The position numbers and the translations under genes are program-made. DNA of 64,000 nucleotides, from contig NZ_CALGPC010000002.1 in NCBI RefSeq assembly GCF_937960835.1, forward strand, positions 62,001-126,000, given 5' to 3'. Source of the stretch: an uncultured Ferrovibrio sp. GTDB taxonomy: Bacteria > Pseudomonadota > Alphaproteobacteria > Ferrovibrionales > Ferrovibrionaceae. This document shows, one piece after another, positions 26,836-37,543 of the stretch; the first letter of the stretch is position 1; each line of letters begins with the position of its first letter. The notes below the pieces were generated by a model. That model saw only the letters and a program-made list of their open reading frames with translations. It ran no database searches and was not told the origin of the DNA.

Positions 26836-27458
26836 TCGATCAGGCGATCCGCGCCCAGCTCATGAGCCGGGATGCGCGTGTAGCCGAAACTGACGGCCAC
26901 GCAGGGCAGGCCGGCCGCCTTGGCGGCATTCACATCATTGGCGGAATCCCCGACCATCGCAGCCCAATCGACGGAAGCGCCGATGCGCTCCAAAGTGCCA
27001 TGGATATGGCCGGGATCGGGCTTGCGCACCGGCAAGGTGTCGCCGCCGACGATGGCGGCAAAAAAGCTGCTCAGGCCGAGCTGATCCAGCAGCGAACGGC
27101 TGAAATGCTCGTATTTGTTGGTGCAGACCGCCAGCAGATAGCCTCGCTCGGCCAGTTTAGCCAGACAGGTCGCGACGCCCGGGAATGGGCGGCTTTTGTT
27201 AGCCAGATTGGCCTCATAGCAGGCGAAGAAATCGGCCATCGCCTTTTCGAAGACCTCGGCGGAAGGCTGGCCGCCGGTCGTCTCGAAGCCGCGCTCGACC
27301 ATGACCCGGGCTCCATCGCCGACCATCTGCCGGATCGCATCGAGGCCGACCGGCGGGCGGCCAGCGCACTGAAGCGCGTAATCGGTGGCAGCGGCCAGAT
27401 CAGGCGCGGTATCCACCAGCGTGCCGTCGAGATCGAACAAAATCGCTTTGCGCATCAT
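26790..27458 (-). CDS. gph: Phosphoglycolate phosphatase (HAD superfamily)
   Basis: 222 residues. HAD motif I is LFDLDGTLVDTAPD, motif II lies in LLAVCTNKYEH, and motif III/IV in RKPDPGHIHGTL and MVGDSANDVNAAKAAGLPCVAVSFGY. This pattern is that of Gph, which dephosphorylates 2-phosphoglycolate arising from DNA repair or photorespiration-type reactions. It is divergent from glmU. Related HAD phosphatases such as pyrophosphatase PpaX share the same scaffold, so substrate is family-based inference. Confidence 0.88.
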   Translation of the reverse strand: MMRKAILFDLDGTLVDTAPDLAAATDYALQCAGRPPVGLDAIRQMVGDGARVMVERGFETTGGQPSAEVFEKAMADFFACYEANLANKSRPFPGVATCLAKLAERGYLLAVCTNKYEHFSRSLLDQLGLSSFFAAIVGGDTLPVRKPDPGHIHGTLERIGASVDWAAMVGDSANDVNAAKAAGLPCVAVSFGYTRIPAHELGADRLIDHFDELPDALSTLGG

Positions 27459-27598
27459 CGTGTTACAATCTGAAAAACCCTGAAACAGACGGAAAAACCT
27501 TTTGATTTCCGCTCTGTACGGAGGCTATGACACAGTCCGCTGCGCCGGGGAAGGCGAATCGCGGTTTTCTGCAAGGATTTTCTGTTTACGGATCAAAT

Positions 27599-28942
27599 AT
27601 GACGAGCGGCGTGGCAATAGTGGTACTGGCGGCGGGGCAAGGCACGCGCATGAAGTCGCAGCTGCCCAAGGTGCTGCATCCGGTGGCCGGCAAGCCGATG
27701 CTGGACCATGTGCTCGATGCCGCTAGGGCGCTGGATCCGGACCGGGTGGTCGTCGTCATCGGCAAGGGGCAGGATGCCGTTGCCGCCGCTGCCGCGCCGG
27801 CGGTGACGGTGGTGCAGGATCCGCCGCAGGGCACCGGTGATGCCGTGCGCGCGGCGCTCCCGGCCCTGGAGGGCTTCACCGGCGATGTGCTGGTCGTGTT
27901 CGGCGATACGCCGCTGCTGACCTCCGATCTGCTCAAGACGTTGCTGGAGGCGCGCCGAGCGGAGGGCAATCCCGCGGCGGTGATTGCCGGCTTCACGCCT
28001 GCCGACCCGGCCGCTTATGGCCGTCTGATCCTGGGCAAGGACGGCGCGCTGGAGAAGATCGTCGAATACAAGAACGCATCCGAGCGCGAGCGTCAGGTCC
28101 GGCTATGCAACGGCGGCTTGATGGCACTGGATGGCGTGCGGCTGCCGCAACTCCTGAAGAAACTCAGCAATGCGAATATGCAAGGCGAATATCTGCTCAC
28201 CGACGTGGTCGAGCATGCCAATGCCGCTGGCTGGACCTGCCGCGTTGTTGAGGTCGATCCCGTTGAGGTGATGGGGATCAACACCCGTGCCGAACTGGCT
28301 CAGGCCGAAGCCGCGATGCAGCAGCGGCTGCGTCACCAGGCGATGTTGAGCGGCGTGACAATGGTGGCGCCGGACACCGTATACCTGCGCAGTGACACGA
28401 CGTTTGGCCGTGATGTCGTGATTGAGCCTTTCGTGGTGTTCGGCCCGAAAGTTTCTGTCGGCGACAATGTGGTGATCCGCAGCCACAGCCATGTCGAAGG
28501 CGCCAGCATCGCAGCGGGCGCGACCATCGGGCCGTTCGCCCGGTTGCGGCCAGGCGCGGAGATCGCCGAAGCGGCGCATATCGGTAATTTCGTCGAGATC
28601 AAGAATGCGAAGATCGAAGCCGGCGCCAAGGTCAATCACCTGACCTATATCGGCGATGCCCGGGTCGGGGCCAAGGCGAATATCGGTGCAGGCACCATCA
28701 CCTGCAATTACGACGGCTTTGCCAAGCATTTCACCGATATCGGAGCCGGAGCCTTCATCGGTTCGAACAGCGCGCTGGTTGCGCCGGTCAAGATCGGCGA
28801 TGGCGCCATTGTTGCGGCCGGAAGCACGATCACGCGCAACGTGCCCGCGGATGCGCTGGGCGTCGCGCGCGGCCGGCAGCAAGATATCGCGGGTTTCGCG
28901 TCCCGGTTTCGTGCCAGCCGGACGGCCAAGAAAAACGGCTAA
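27599..28942 (+). CDS. glmU: Bifunctional N-acetylglucosamine-1-phosphate uridyltransferase/glucosamine-1-phosphate acetyltransferase
   Basis: 447 residues from ATG 27599. The N-terminal uridyltransferase domain begins with VVLAAGQGTRMKSQLPKVLHP (pyrophosphorylase signature), and QDPPQGTGDAVRAALPA binds UTP. The C-terminal half is a left-handed beta helix with hexapeptide repeats (FGRDVVIEPFVVFGPKV to KIGDGAIVAAGSTITRNVP). It makes UDP-GlcNAc for peptidoglycan and lipopolysaccharide. An upstream in-frame ATG at 27527 would add 24 residues of no similarity; its GGAGG is only two bases away, so the shorter start is preferred. It is followed by glmS after 11 bases. Confidence 0.95.
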   Translation: MTSGVAIVVLAAGQGTRMKSQLPKVLHPVAGKPMLDHVLDAARALDPDRVVVVIGKGQDAVAAAAAPAVTVVQDPPQGTGDAVRAALPALEGFTGDVLVVFGDTPLLTSDLLKTLLEARRAEGNPAAVIAGFTPADPAAYGRLILGKDGALEKIVEYKNASERERQVRLCNGGLMALDGVRLPQLLKKLSNANMQGEYLLTDVVEHANAAGWTCRVVEVDPVEVMGINTRAELAQAEAAMQQRLRHQAMLSGVTMVAPDTVYLRSDTTFGRDVVIEPFVVFGPKVSVGDNVVIRSHSHVEGASIAAGATIGPFARLRPGAEIAEAAHIGNFVEIKNAKIEAGAKVNHLTYIGDARVGAKANIGAGTITCNYDGFAKHFTDIGAGAFIGSNSALVAPVKIGDGAIVAAGSTITRNVPADALGVARGRQQDIAGFASRFRASRTAKKNG

Positions 28943-28953
28943 GGAGTAAGCTC

Positions 28954-30780
28954 ATGTGCGGAATTGTCGGCGTCGTCGGCAACCGGGATGTCGTGCCATT
29001 GCTGATCGACGGCCTCAAGCGGCTGGAATATCGCGGCTATGACTCCGCAGGTATCGCCACGCTGGGGAAGGATGGCGCAATCGAGCGCCGTCGCGCCGAA
29101 GGCAAGATCGCCAGGCTGGAAGAACGTTTGCAGCAGCAGCCATTGCGTGGGCTGATCGGCATCGCCCATACGCGCTGGGCCACCCATGGCGCGCCGAATG
29201 AGGCAAATGCCCATCCGCATGCAACCGAGCGCGTGGCGATGGTACATAACGGCATCATCGAGAATTATCGCGAGATCGCCGAGGAACTGCTCGCCAAGGG
29301 GCATGTCTTTCAGAGCCAGACCGATACCGAAGTGGCGACGCACCTGATCGATCAATACCTGATCGAGGGCAAGGAGCCGCAGGCAGCGGTACAGGCGGCA
29401 CTGGCGCGGCTGCATGGCGCCTTTGCGCTTGGCATTCTGTTTCACGGCAAGGAAGACCTGCTGATCGGCGCGCGGCGTGGCGCGCCGCTGGCTGTCGGCT
29501 TCGGCAACGGCGAGATGTATCTCGGCTCGGATGCCCTGGCGCTGGCGCCGCTGACCGACCGTATCGCGTATCTGGAGGAGGGCGACTTCGTCGTTCTCGC
29601 CCGCTCAGGTGCGCTCTTCTTCGATGCCGAAGGCCGTGCGGTGGAACGCGTCGTGCGCCCCACTGCCATCAGCGGCGCAATGATCGGCAAGGGCAATTAC
29701 CGCCATTACATGCAGAAGGAGATCTACGAGCAGCCGGCAGTGATGGGCGATACCATTAACACGGTCGTCAGCCCGACCGATCGCCTCGTGCATCTGCCGG
29801 ATCTCGGCGTCGACCTGGCGCAGATCTCCCGGCTGACCATCGTCGCCTGCGGCACGTCGTATTATTCGGGGCTGGTGGCCAAATACTGGCTTGAACGCTA
29901 TGCGCGCATCGGCGTCGAGGTCGATATCGCCTCTGAATTCCGGTACCGCGAAGCGCCGGTCGACCCGAAAAGCCTCTCCATCTTCATCTCCCAGTCGGGC
30001 GAAACCGCTGATACGCTGGCGGCACTGCGCTATGTGAAGAATAGCGGCGGGCGCACCCTTGCCATCGTCAACGTGCCGGAAAGCAGCATGGCGCGCGAGG
30101 CCGACGGTATTCTGCTGACCAAGGCGGGGCCGGAAATCGGTGTCGCGTCCACCAAGGCGTTCACCTGCCAGCTCGTTACCCTGGCAGCCTTCAGCCTGGC
30201 AGTCGCCCAGGCGCGCGAGGCTCTGAGCGCCGTCGAGACTGGACGCCTGATGGAAGCCTTGATCGAAGCGCCTTCGCGCGCGGCCGAGGTGCTGAATCAC
30301 GACGAGTCCCTGCAGGCGCTGGCCGAAAAGATCATGGATGCCCGGGACGTGCTGTATATCGGCCGCGGCCCCTGCTTCCCGCTGGCGCTGGAGGGGGCTT
30401 TGAAACTGAAGGAAATCTCCTATATCCACGCCGAGGGCTATGCGGCCGGAGAGCTGAAACATGGCCCTATCGCCCTCATCGACGAGGGGGTACCGGTCAT
30501 TGTGATCGCCCCCAGCGACAGCTTGTTCGAAAAGACCATTTCGAACATGCAGGAGGTGATGGCGCGCGGCGGCAAGGTGATCTTCATGTCGGATCGCAAC
30601 GGCTTCAAGCATATCGACAACCGCACCTTCGCCACGGTCGAGCTGCCGCAGGTGGACCCCTTCGTGGCGCCGATCCTTTATGCCATCCCGGTGCAGTTGC
30701 TCGCCTATCATGTGGCCGTGCTGAAAGGTACCGACGTGGATCAGCCGCGCAATCTGGCCAAGTCGGTGACCGTCGAGTAA
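28954..30780 (+). CDS. glmS: Glutamine--fructose-6-phosphate aminotransferase (isomerising)
   Basis: 608 residues, normal length. It begins MCGIVGVVG, giving the N-terminal nucleophilic Cys after Met removal, then HTRWATHGAPNEANAHPH for the glutaminase domain. Two SIS domains follow (VACGTSYYSGLVAKYWLE; FISQSGETADTLAALRY; YIGRGPCFPLALEGALKLKEISYIHAEGYAAGELKHGPIALID, seen in parts). It converts fructose-6-phosphate and glutamine to glucosamine-6-phosphate. Paired with glmU it forms the amino-sugar entry operon. I see no glmS ribozyme, which is expected only in Firmicutes. Confidence 0.97.
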   Translation: MCGIVGVVGNRDVVPLLIDGLKRLEYRGYDSAGIATLGKDGAIERRRAEGKIARLEERLQQQPLRGLIGIAHTRWATHGAPNEANAHPHATERVAMVHNGIIENYREIAEELLAKGHVFQSQTDTEVATHLIDQYLIEGKEPQAAVQAALARLHGAFALGILFHGKEDLLIGARRGAPLAVGFGNGEMYLGSDALALAPLTDRIAYLEEGDFVVLARSGALFFDAEGRAVERVVRPTAISGAMIGKGNYRHYMQKEIYEQPAVMGDTINTVVSPTDRLVHLPDLGVDLAQISRLTIVACGTSYYSGLVAKYWLERYARIGVEVDIASEFRYREAPVDPKSLSIFISQSGETADTLAALRYVKNSGGRTLAIVNVPESSMAREADGILLTKAGPEIGVASTKAFTCQLVTLAAFSLAVAQAREALSAVETGRLMEALIEAPSRAAEVLNHDESLQALAEKIMDARDVLYIGRGPCFPLALEGALKLKEISYIHAEGYAAGELKHGPIALIDEGVPVIVIAPSDSLFEKTISNMQEVMARGGKVIFMSDRNGFKHIDNRTFATVELPQVDPFVAPILYAIPVQLLAYHVAVLKGTDVDQPRNLAKSVTVE

Positions 30781-30790
30781 GGGAATTGAT

Positions 30791-31379
30791 ATGAGCGCGC
30801 TGGAGCGCGGACTTCTGCCATTCAGACTCAGCATCTGCGGCGTAGCCGAACTGCACCAGTTCGCGGGCAGGGTTTCCCACATCCTCGGCATCCTTGATCC
30901 TGGGACGCCGGATCCGGTCTACAGTCTCTTTCATCCGAAGGCGGTGTGCAGCAGCTTCCGTTTCTACGACATCGTGATGGAGGAGCCGCGAAAGGTACTG
31001 CCCAGCGAGAAGGATGTCGCCGGCATCCTGGAAGTTGGCGACAGCCTGGCCCAAACATCCGTCGAGCACCTGCTGGTGCATTGCTATGCCGGCGTTTCGC
31101 GCTCGACGGCCGCTGCCGCCATCCTGATGGCCCAGCGCAATCCCGGCCGCGAAGCCGAGATATTCAATGTGCTGGCCGATATCCGTCCCAAGGCTTGGCC
31201 GAATACGGTGATGATCAGCCATGCCGACCGGCTGCTGGGCCGGGGCGGGGCGCTTGTCGAGGCGCTCCGGCAGCACCACATTGCCGTAGCCCGTCGCTTT
31301 CCCGAGGTTCGGACCTTGATCTCCAGCGTCGGTCGCGGGCATGAATTGCCTGCAGATTTCGATGAAGGACCGAATCCTC

Positions 31380-31393
<14 letters not shown>
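30791..31393 (+). CDS. Protein tyrosine phosphatase family protein
   Basis: 200 residues. The signature HCYAGVSRSTAAAA gives the Cys-x5-Arg loop with Cys98 and Arg104, as in Cys-based (dual-specificity-like) phosphatases. A candidate general-acid Asp is not obvious. The group is a predicted phosphatase common in alphaproteobacteria, with no known target. The gene follows glmS by 10 bases and its last codons overlap the first 14 bases of gor, so translation of the two may be coupled. Pairing a thiol-dependent phosphatase with glutathione reductase hints at redox control but this is inference. Confidence 0.82.
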
Positions 31394-32750
<1,357 letters not shown>

Positions 32751-32751
32751 C

Positions 32752-33282
32752 ATGACCAATCAGCCGCGTACCGATGCCCGGGTTACGCTGATCCTTGGCG
32801 GTGCCCGCTCGGGCAAGTCGCGGCTGGCGGAGAATCTGGCCGAGCGCCATGGCGGGCGGCTGGTCTATGTTGCCACCGCCGAACCCTGGGATGATGAGAT
32901 GCGTGCCCGCATCGCCCAGCACAAGATGCGGCGCGGCGATCGCTGGAGCACCATTGAGGCCCCCTTGGCCGTGGCCGAAGTCTTATTGGCGCTCCCGGAG
33001 CAAACCGGCGTCGTTCTGATCGATTGCCTGACCTTGTGGCTGTCCAACCTCATGCACGCCCCTCGCGATGTCGAGCGGGAGCAGGAAGGCCTGCTTGCGG
33101 CGCTGTCGGCCACTGCTTGCCCCGTCATTCTGGTTTCCAATGAGGTTGGCCTCGGCATCGTGCCGGAAAACAAGCTGGCACGGGACTTTCGCGACCTTCA
33201 GGGGCGGCTGAACCAGCGCGTGGCTGAATTGGCCGATCATGTGATCTTCACAGCGGCGGGACTGCCGCTGGTGCTTAAATGA
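32752..33282 (+). CDS. cobU: Bifunctional adenosylcobinamide kinase/adenosylcobinamide-phosphate guanylyltransferase
   Basis: 176 residues. The P-loop GGARSGKS is at residues 16-23; HKMRRGDRWSTIEAP is the family-specific segment with the residues involved in GMP transfer, and DCLTLWLSNL is a typical following motif. It phosphorylates adenosylcobinamide and attaches GMP for nucleotide-loop assembly. It starts 1 base after gor and overlaps cobQ by 4 bases (ATGA), so cobUQ is translationally coupled. CobS and CobT, the next enzymes, are not in the window. Confidence 0.94.
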   Translation: MTNQPRTDARVTLILGGARSGKSRLAENLAERHGGRLVYVATAEPWDDEMRARIAQHKMRRGDRWSTIEAPLAVAEVLLALPEQTGVVLIDCLTLWLSNLMHAPRDVEREQEGLLAALSATACPVILVSNEVGLGIVPENKLARDFRDLQGRLNQRVAELADHVIFTAAGLPLVLK

Positions 33283-34733
33283 GCCGGGCTTTGATGTTCC
33301 AGGGTACGGGCTCGGATGTCGGCAAATCCGTGCTCTGCGCTGGTGTGATCCGTGCGATGAAGAACCGCGGTCATCGTGTGCTGCCGTTTAAGCCCCAGAA
33401 TATGTCGAATAACGCTGCTGTGACAGCGGAGGGCGGCGAGATTGGCCGTGCTCAAGCCCTGCAGGCGCGCGCCGCCGGCGTAGCGCCGAGCGTGCACATG
33501 AACCCGGTGCTGCTGAAACCGCAGGGCGACCGCACCGCGCAGATCATCGTTCATGGCCATATTCATGACCAGAGCAACGCGCGCGGCTATCTTGGAAAGA
33601 AAGCCACATTATGGCCGTTCGTTGCAGAAAGCTTCGAACGCCTCAAGCGTGAAGCCGATTTCATCATTGTGGAAGGCGCCGGCTCACCGGCCGAGGTCAA
33701 TCTGCGCGCCAACGACATCGCCAATATGGGGTTTGCGACCCGTGCCAATGTGCCGGTGATCCTGGTGGGGGATATCGAACGGGGTGGCGTAATTGCAAGC
33801 CTGGTTGGCACTCACGTGCTGCTGGAGCCTGAGGAAAAGGCGCTGATCGCCGGTTATGTGATCAACAAGTTCCGTGGCGACGTGAGCCTGTTCGACGAAG
33901 GCCTGCGCATCATCACCCAGCGTACCGGGTGGAAAAGCTTAGGCGTGTTGCCGTACCTGCCGATGGTATCACGCCTGCCGGCAGAAGATGCTCTGGCGCT
34001 GGACAAAACAGCGCAGCGTGACGGCACCATTGTCATTGCCGTGCCGCGTCTGCAGCATATTGCCAATTTCGATGACTTCGATCCGCTGCGGCAGCATCCG
34101 GAGGTGAAACTCGTTTTCGTCCAGCCCGGCCAGCCGCTGCCCGCCGATGCTACCTTGGTCATCCTGCCGGGCACCAAGGCAACGATCGCCGATCTTAAAT
34201 TCTTCCGCGCGCAGGGTTGGGATATCGATCTCACCGCGCATATGCGGCGAGGGGGGCGCGTTCTTGGGATCTGCGGCGGATACCAGATGCTTGGGCGCAG
34301 CATAGCCGATCCGCATGGCATAGAGGGTGAGGCGGAGGCTATTGGCGCTCTCGGCCTGCTCGACGTCGAAACCGTGCTGACCCGGGAGAAGACCCTGGTC
34401 GAGACGCATGGTTTTGAGCGTTTCACAGGCGAGGAAGTGCGCGGCTATGAAATGCATATCGGCGTCACATCCGGGACGGATGCGACCCGGCCGATGTTGC
34501 GGTTGGCAGGTAGGCACGACGGCGCGGTTTCCGATGACGGCCGTGTTGCCGGCTGTTATCTTCATGGCTTGTTTGCCAGCGATGCCTTCCGGCAAGCTTA
34601 CCTGTCGCTACTGGCAGGCCGCGCGGTGGGGGTGGAGAATTACGAGGCCGGTGTGGAACAGGCCCTGGACGACTTAGCCGAAGCCATCGAAACGCATCTC
34701 GATCTCGACACAATCATAGCGGCAGCGCGATAG
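33279..34733 (+). CDS. cobQ: Cobyric acid synthase
   Basis: 484 residues. The N-terminal ATP-binding domain has MFQGTGSDVGKSVLCAG and KPQNMSNNAAVT; the C-terminal class I glutaminase-like domain has GICGGYQMLGR with nucleophile Cys332 and GCYLHGLFASDAF with the conserved His. It amidates side chains b, d, e and g of adenosylcobyrinic a,c-diamide. It overlaps cobU by four bases at the start and the convergent cobD gene by 20 bases at the end. Confidence 0.96.
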   Translation: MSRALMFQGTGSDVGKSVLCAGVIRAMKNRGHRVLPFKPQNMSNNAAVTAEGGEIGRAQALQARAAGVAPSVHMNPVLLKPQGDRTAQIIVHGHIHDQSNARGYLGKKATLWPFVAESFERLKREADFIIVEGAGSPAEVNLRANDIANMGFATRANVPVILVGDIERGGVIASLVGTHVLLEPEEKALIAGYVINKFRGDVSLFDEGLRIITQRTGWKSLGVLPYLPMVSRLPAEDALALDKTAQRDGTIVIAVPRLQHIANFDDFDPLRQHPEVKLVFVQPGQPLPADATLVILPGTKATIADLKFFRAQGWDIDLTAHMRRGGRVLGICGGYQMLGRSIADPHGIEGEAEAIGALGLLDVETVLTREKTLVETHGFERFTGEEVRGYEMHIGVTSGTDATRPMLRLAGRHDGAVSDDGRVAGCYLHGLFASDAFRQAYLSLLAGRAVGVENYEAGVEQALDDLAEAIETHLDLDTIIAAAR

Positions 34734-35691
34734 CCCCCAGAAGCGCGGCAATTCCCAAAATCAGGCAGGCTAGCTTGTACAAGGCCAATGCTTTGCGGAT
34801 GTCTTCCGCATTGGCTTCGGCGCGACCATCACCCATCCAGGCGTCATCCACCCAGCTTTCGCCATAGCGCCGCGGTCCCGCCAGCCGCAGTCCGAGCGCA
34901 CCGGCCATGGCCGCTTCCGGCCAGCCGGCATTCGGCGAGCGGTGTCGGCCGGCATCGCGCTCAACCGCAGCGAAAGCGCATAAAGCCGAAGCTCCTTTGG
35001 TAAGCCTAGAGGCAATGATCAGCAGCAGGGCGCTCAGCCGGGAGGCAGGGAGATTGACAAGGTCATCCAGCCGTGCCGCCGCCCAGCCATAGGCCCGGTA
35101 TTTGTCCGACTTGTGGCCGATCATGCTGTCGGCCGTGTTGATCGCCTTGTACAGTGCGATGCCCGGCAGGCCGCCGATTGCCAGCCAGAAGGCCGGCGCC
35201 ACGACGCCGTCTGAGAAATTCTCGGCCAGGCTTTCGATTGCTGCCCGGCTGACGCCATGTTCGTCCAGGCTTTCCGGATCGCGGCCGACAATCATCGCCA
35301 CCGCTTCGCGTCCTCCGGAGAGGCCATCCTGTTCCAATCCTTTCGCGACCTCAGCCACATGGCGGTACAAGCTGCGCTGTGCGATCAGGCTGGCCCCCAG
35401 CAATGCTTCCAGCACCCAGCCATAGGGCAGGCCGCGCAGCATGGCGCTGATGATCCAGGCAGCGATGCCTACCAGCGCAAGCAGAAACAGCAGGGCGACA
35501 ATCCCAGCGAGGCGACGCCGCGCATTACGCCAAGCCGGGCGGTTCAGCACATGCTCCAGCAGGCTGATGGCCATGCCAAACCAGACGACCGGATGCCGGA
35601 TCGCACGATAAAGCGCATCCGGATAACCGATCACCGCATCCACACTGAGTGCGATGACGAGAAGCCAAAGGTTGATCGCCGTGTCAGTCAC
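34714..35691 (-). CDS. cobD: Adenosylcobinamide-phosphate synthase (CobD/CbiB)
   Basis: 325 residues, an integral membrane protein with several helices. It attaches aminopropanol phosphate (or aminopropanol) to adenosylcobyric acid. Family motifs are ALSVDAVIGYPDALYRAIRHPVVWFG at the N-terminus, SLAENFSDGVVAPAFW and LYKAINTADSMIGHKSDKYRAYGWAAARLDDLVN, all present. It lies on the opposite strand between cobQ and cobC, overlapping cobQ by 20 bases and divergent from cobC with a 35-base spacer. Confidence 0.94.
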   Translation of the reverse strand: MTDTAINLWLLVIALSVDAVIGYPDALYRAIRHPVVWFGMAISLLEHVLNRPAWRNARRRLAGIVALLFLLALVGIAAWIISAMLRGLPYGWVLEALLGASLIAQRSLYRHVAEVAKGLEQDGLSGGREAVAMIVGRDPESLDEHGVSRAAIESLAENFSDGVVAPAFWLAIGGLPGIALYKAINTADSMIGHKSDKYRAYGWAAARLDDLVNLPASRLSALLLIIASRLTKGASALCAFAAVERDAGRHRSPNAGWPEAAMAGALGLRLAGPRRYGESWVDDAWMGDGRAEANAEDIRKALALYKLACLILGIAALLGAIALPL

Positions 35692-35726
35692 CGTAAGATC
35701 GCCGTAGTTTCATTCTTGAGGGCACC

Positions 35727-36761
35727 ATGGGCGAGGCGGAGCGGGGTCGTCAACAGGCGCCGGTTCACGGCGGCGATCTAAGCGCTCTCCGTGCCGTGCC
35801 CGGCGCTTATGCCGGTGCATGGCTTGATCTCAGTACCGGGATCAATCCGCTATCCTATCCATTGGCGCCGATTCCGGATGATGCATGGCGGCGTCTGCCG
35901 GTTGCAGCCGACATCGAGGCCTTGTTGGCGGCAGCGCGTGAGGCATACGGCTGTCCGGATGACAGCGAAGTGGTTGCGGCACCCGGAACACAGGCGGCCA
36001 TCCAATGGCTGCCACGCTTGTTTTCGCCAAAGCGCGTGGCCGTTCTGGGACCGACCTATGCCGAGCATGCCTATGTCTGGAGGCAGGCCGGCCATGAGGT
36101 TGCGGAGCTTTCAGTTCTTCCGGACAATCTTGATGGCATCGAGATTCTGATTGCGGTCAACCCGAATAATCCGGATGGCCGCATCATTGACAAAAACGTG
36201 TTGCGCCGTAGGCGCGAAGAGCTTGTGGCGCGCGAGGGATGTCTGATCCTCGACGAGGCCTTCGCCGATGTGGCGCCGGAAATTTCCATGGCTGACGAAG
36301 CAGGCAAGCCAGGACTTATCATCCTGCGTTCTTTCGGCAAGTTCTTCGGCCTTGCCGGGATCAGGCTCGGTTTCGTGCTGGGTGATCCGCGCCTGGTGCA
36401 TGCCCTGCGTCAGGCGCTTGGTCCCTGGGCGGTGGCGGGCCCGGCAGCAGTCATTGGCGCCGCGGCGCTGCGTGATGCCGACTGGCAATCGCAGATGCGC
36501 GCACAACTGGGACAACGTCAACGGAAGCTGGATGCGGTTTTGCAAGAACATGGCATTCCAGTGATCGGCGGAACCAGTCTTTTCCGGCTGGCCGAGGTCG
36601 CTAATGCGGCGGCGTTTGCGGCCGCGCTGCGCCGGCAGGGAATTCATGTTCGCATTTTCGAAGCACAGCCACGATGGATGCGCTTTGGCTTGCCGGGTGA
36701 TGAGGCGGAGTTCCGGCGGCGCCTTGGCGTGGTATTGCAGGAATACCCGATTCAGCGCTGA
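35727..36761 (+). CDS. cobC: Threonine-phosphate decarboxylase
   Basis: 344 residues of the class I/II aminotransferase fold. The PLP-binding motif is RSFGKFFGLAGIRLGF with Lys205, and LILDEAFADV and VNPNNPDG are conserved active-site segments. N-terminal HGGDLSALRA is typical of cobalamin-linked members. It decarboxylates L-threonine O-3-phosphate to aminopropanol phosphate, the group added by CobD. It is divergent from cobD, and its last 10 bases overlap the end of the convergent permease gene. Confidence 0.93.
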   Translation: MGEAERGRQQAPVHGGDLSALRAVPGAYAGAWLDLSTGINPLSYPLAPIPDDAWRRLPVAADIEALLAAAREAYGCPDDSEVVAAPGTQAAIQWLPRLFSPKRVAVLGPTYAEHAYVWRQAGHEVAELSVLPDNLDGIEILIAVNPNNPDGRIIDKNVLRRRREELVAREGCLILDEAFADVAPEISMADEAGKPGLIILRSFGKFFGLAGIRLGFVLGDPRLVHALRQALGPWAVAGPAAVIGAAALRDADWQSQMRAQLGQRQRKLDAVLQEHGIPVIGGTSLFRLAEVANAAAFAAALRRQGIHVRIFEAQPRWMRFGLPGDEAEFRRRLGVVLQEYPIQR

Positions 36762-37543
36762 TCGCGCATCAGCGCCTGCTTCTGCAGCAGGCTGGCCATG
36801 ATCACAACCGCGCTGACCACTACGAGCAAAATAGTGGAGATCGCGTTGATCTCCGGCGAGACGCCTAACCGCACAGCCGAGTAGACGCGTACCGGCAGAG
36901 TGGTGGCGCCGGGGCCATTGACGAAAGAGGCGACCACCACATCGTCCAGCGACAAGGTGAAGGCCAGCAGCCAGCCGGCGACCAAGGCAGGGGCGAGGCT
37001 TGGTACGGTGACCAGCAGAAAGGCCTGGACCGGTCCGGCACCGAGATCGCGGGCGGCAGCTTCAAGGTTGGGATCGAGGCTGACGAGTTTGGATTGCACG
37101 ATCACCAGGACGAAGGCTGCACCGAAGGTGGCATGCGCAAGCGCAACCGTCAGCAGGCCGCGTTCGATGCCGAGCGAGACGAACAGCATTAGCGTGCTGA
37201 CGCCCAGAATCACCTCCGGGAGCACCATCGGCGCCAGCATGAATCCGCCAATGGCCTGGCGGCCCGGGAACCGTCCGAGCCGCGTCAGCACAAGTGCGCC
37301 CAAGGTACCGAGCAGGGTGGCTATGGTCGCCGCCGTGGTCGCGATCTTCAGCGAATTGAGCGCCGCTTCCAGATAGGCGGAATTGGAGAACAGAACGCCA
37401 TACCAGTGCAGCGAGAAGCCTCCCCAGACGGTAACCAGCTTGGAGGCGTTGAACGAGAAGATCACCACCAGCAGGATCGGCAGGTAAAGGAAGGCCAGCC
37501 CGAAGGTCAGCGCTGTGATATGGATGCTGCCAAGCCGCTTCAT
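36752..37543 (-). CDS. potI: Polyamine ABC transporter permease, PotC/PotI type
   Basis: 263 residues with six hydrophobic segments. The EAA loop is VSLDPNLEAAARDLGAGPVQAF (positions about 160-180), the contact site for the ATPase. It is the last gene of the potFGHI-type operon; its start overlaps the end of the preceding permease gene by 4 bases. It forms the membrane channel with PotH for putrescine or spermidine import. The substrate is inferred from the binding protein and ATPase. Confidence 0.9.
   Translation of the reverse strand: MKRLGSIHITALTFGLAFLYLPILLVVIFSFNASKLVTVWGGFSLHWYGVLFSNSAYLEAALNSLKIATTAATIATLLGTLGALVLTRLGRFPGRQAIGGFMLAPMVLPEVILGVSTLMLFVSLGIERGLLTVALAHATFGAAFVLVIVQSKLVSLDPNLEAAARDLGAGPVQAFLLVTVPSLAPALVAGWLLAFTLSLDDVVVASFVNGPGATTLPVRVYSAVRLGVSPEINAISTILLVVVSAVVIMASLLQKQALMRDQR

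Noticed and set aside
27527..27598. N-terminal extension of GlmU from the upstream ATG
   Set aside because: The extra 24 residues have no resemblance to GlmU and the GGAGG is only two bases from the ATG.
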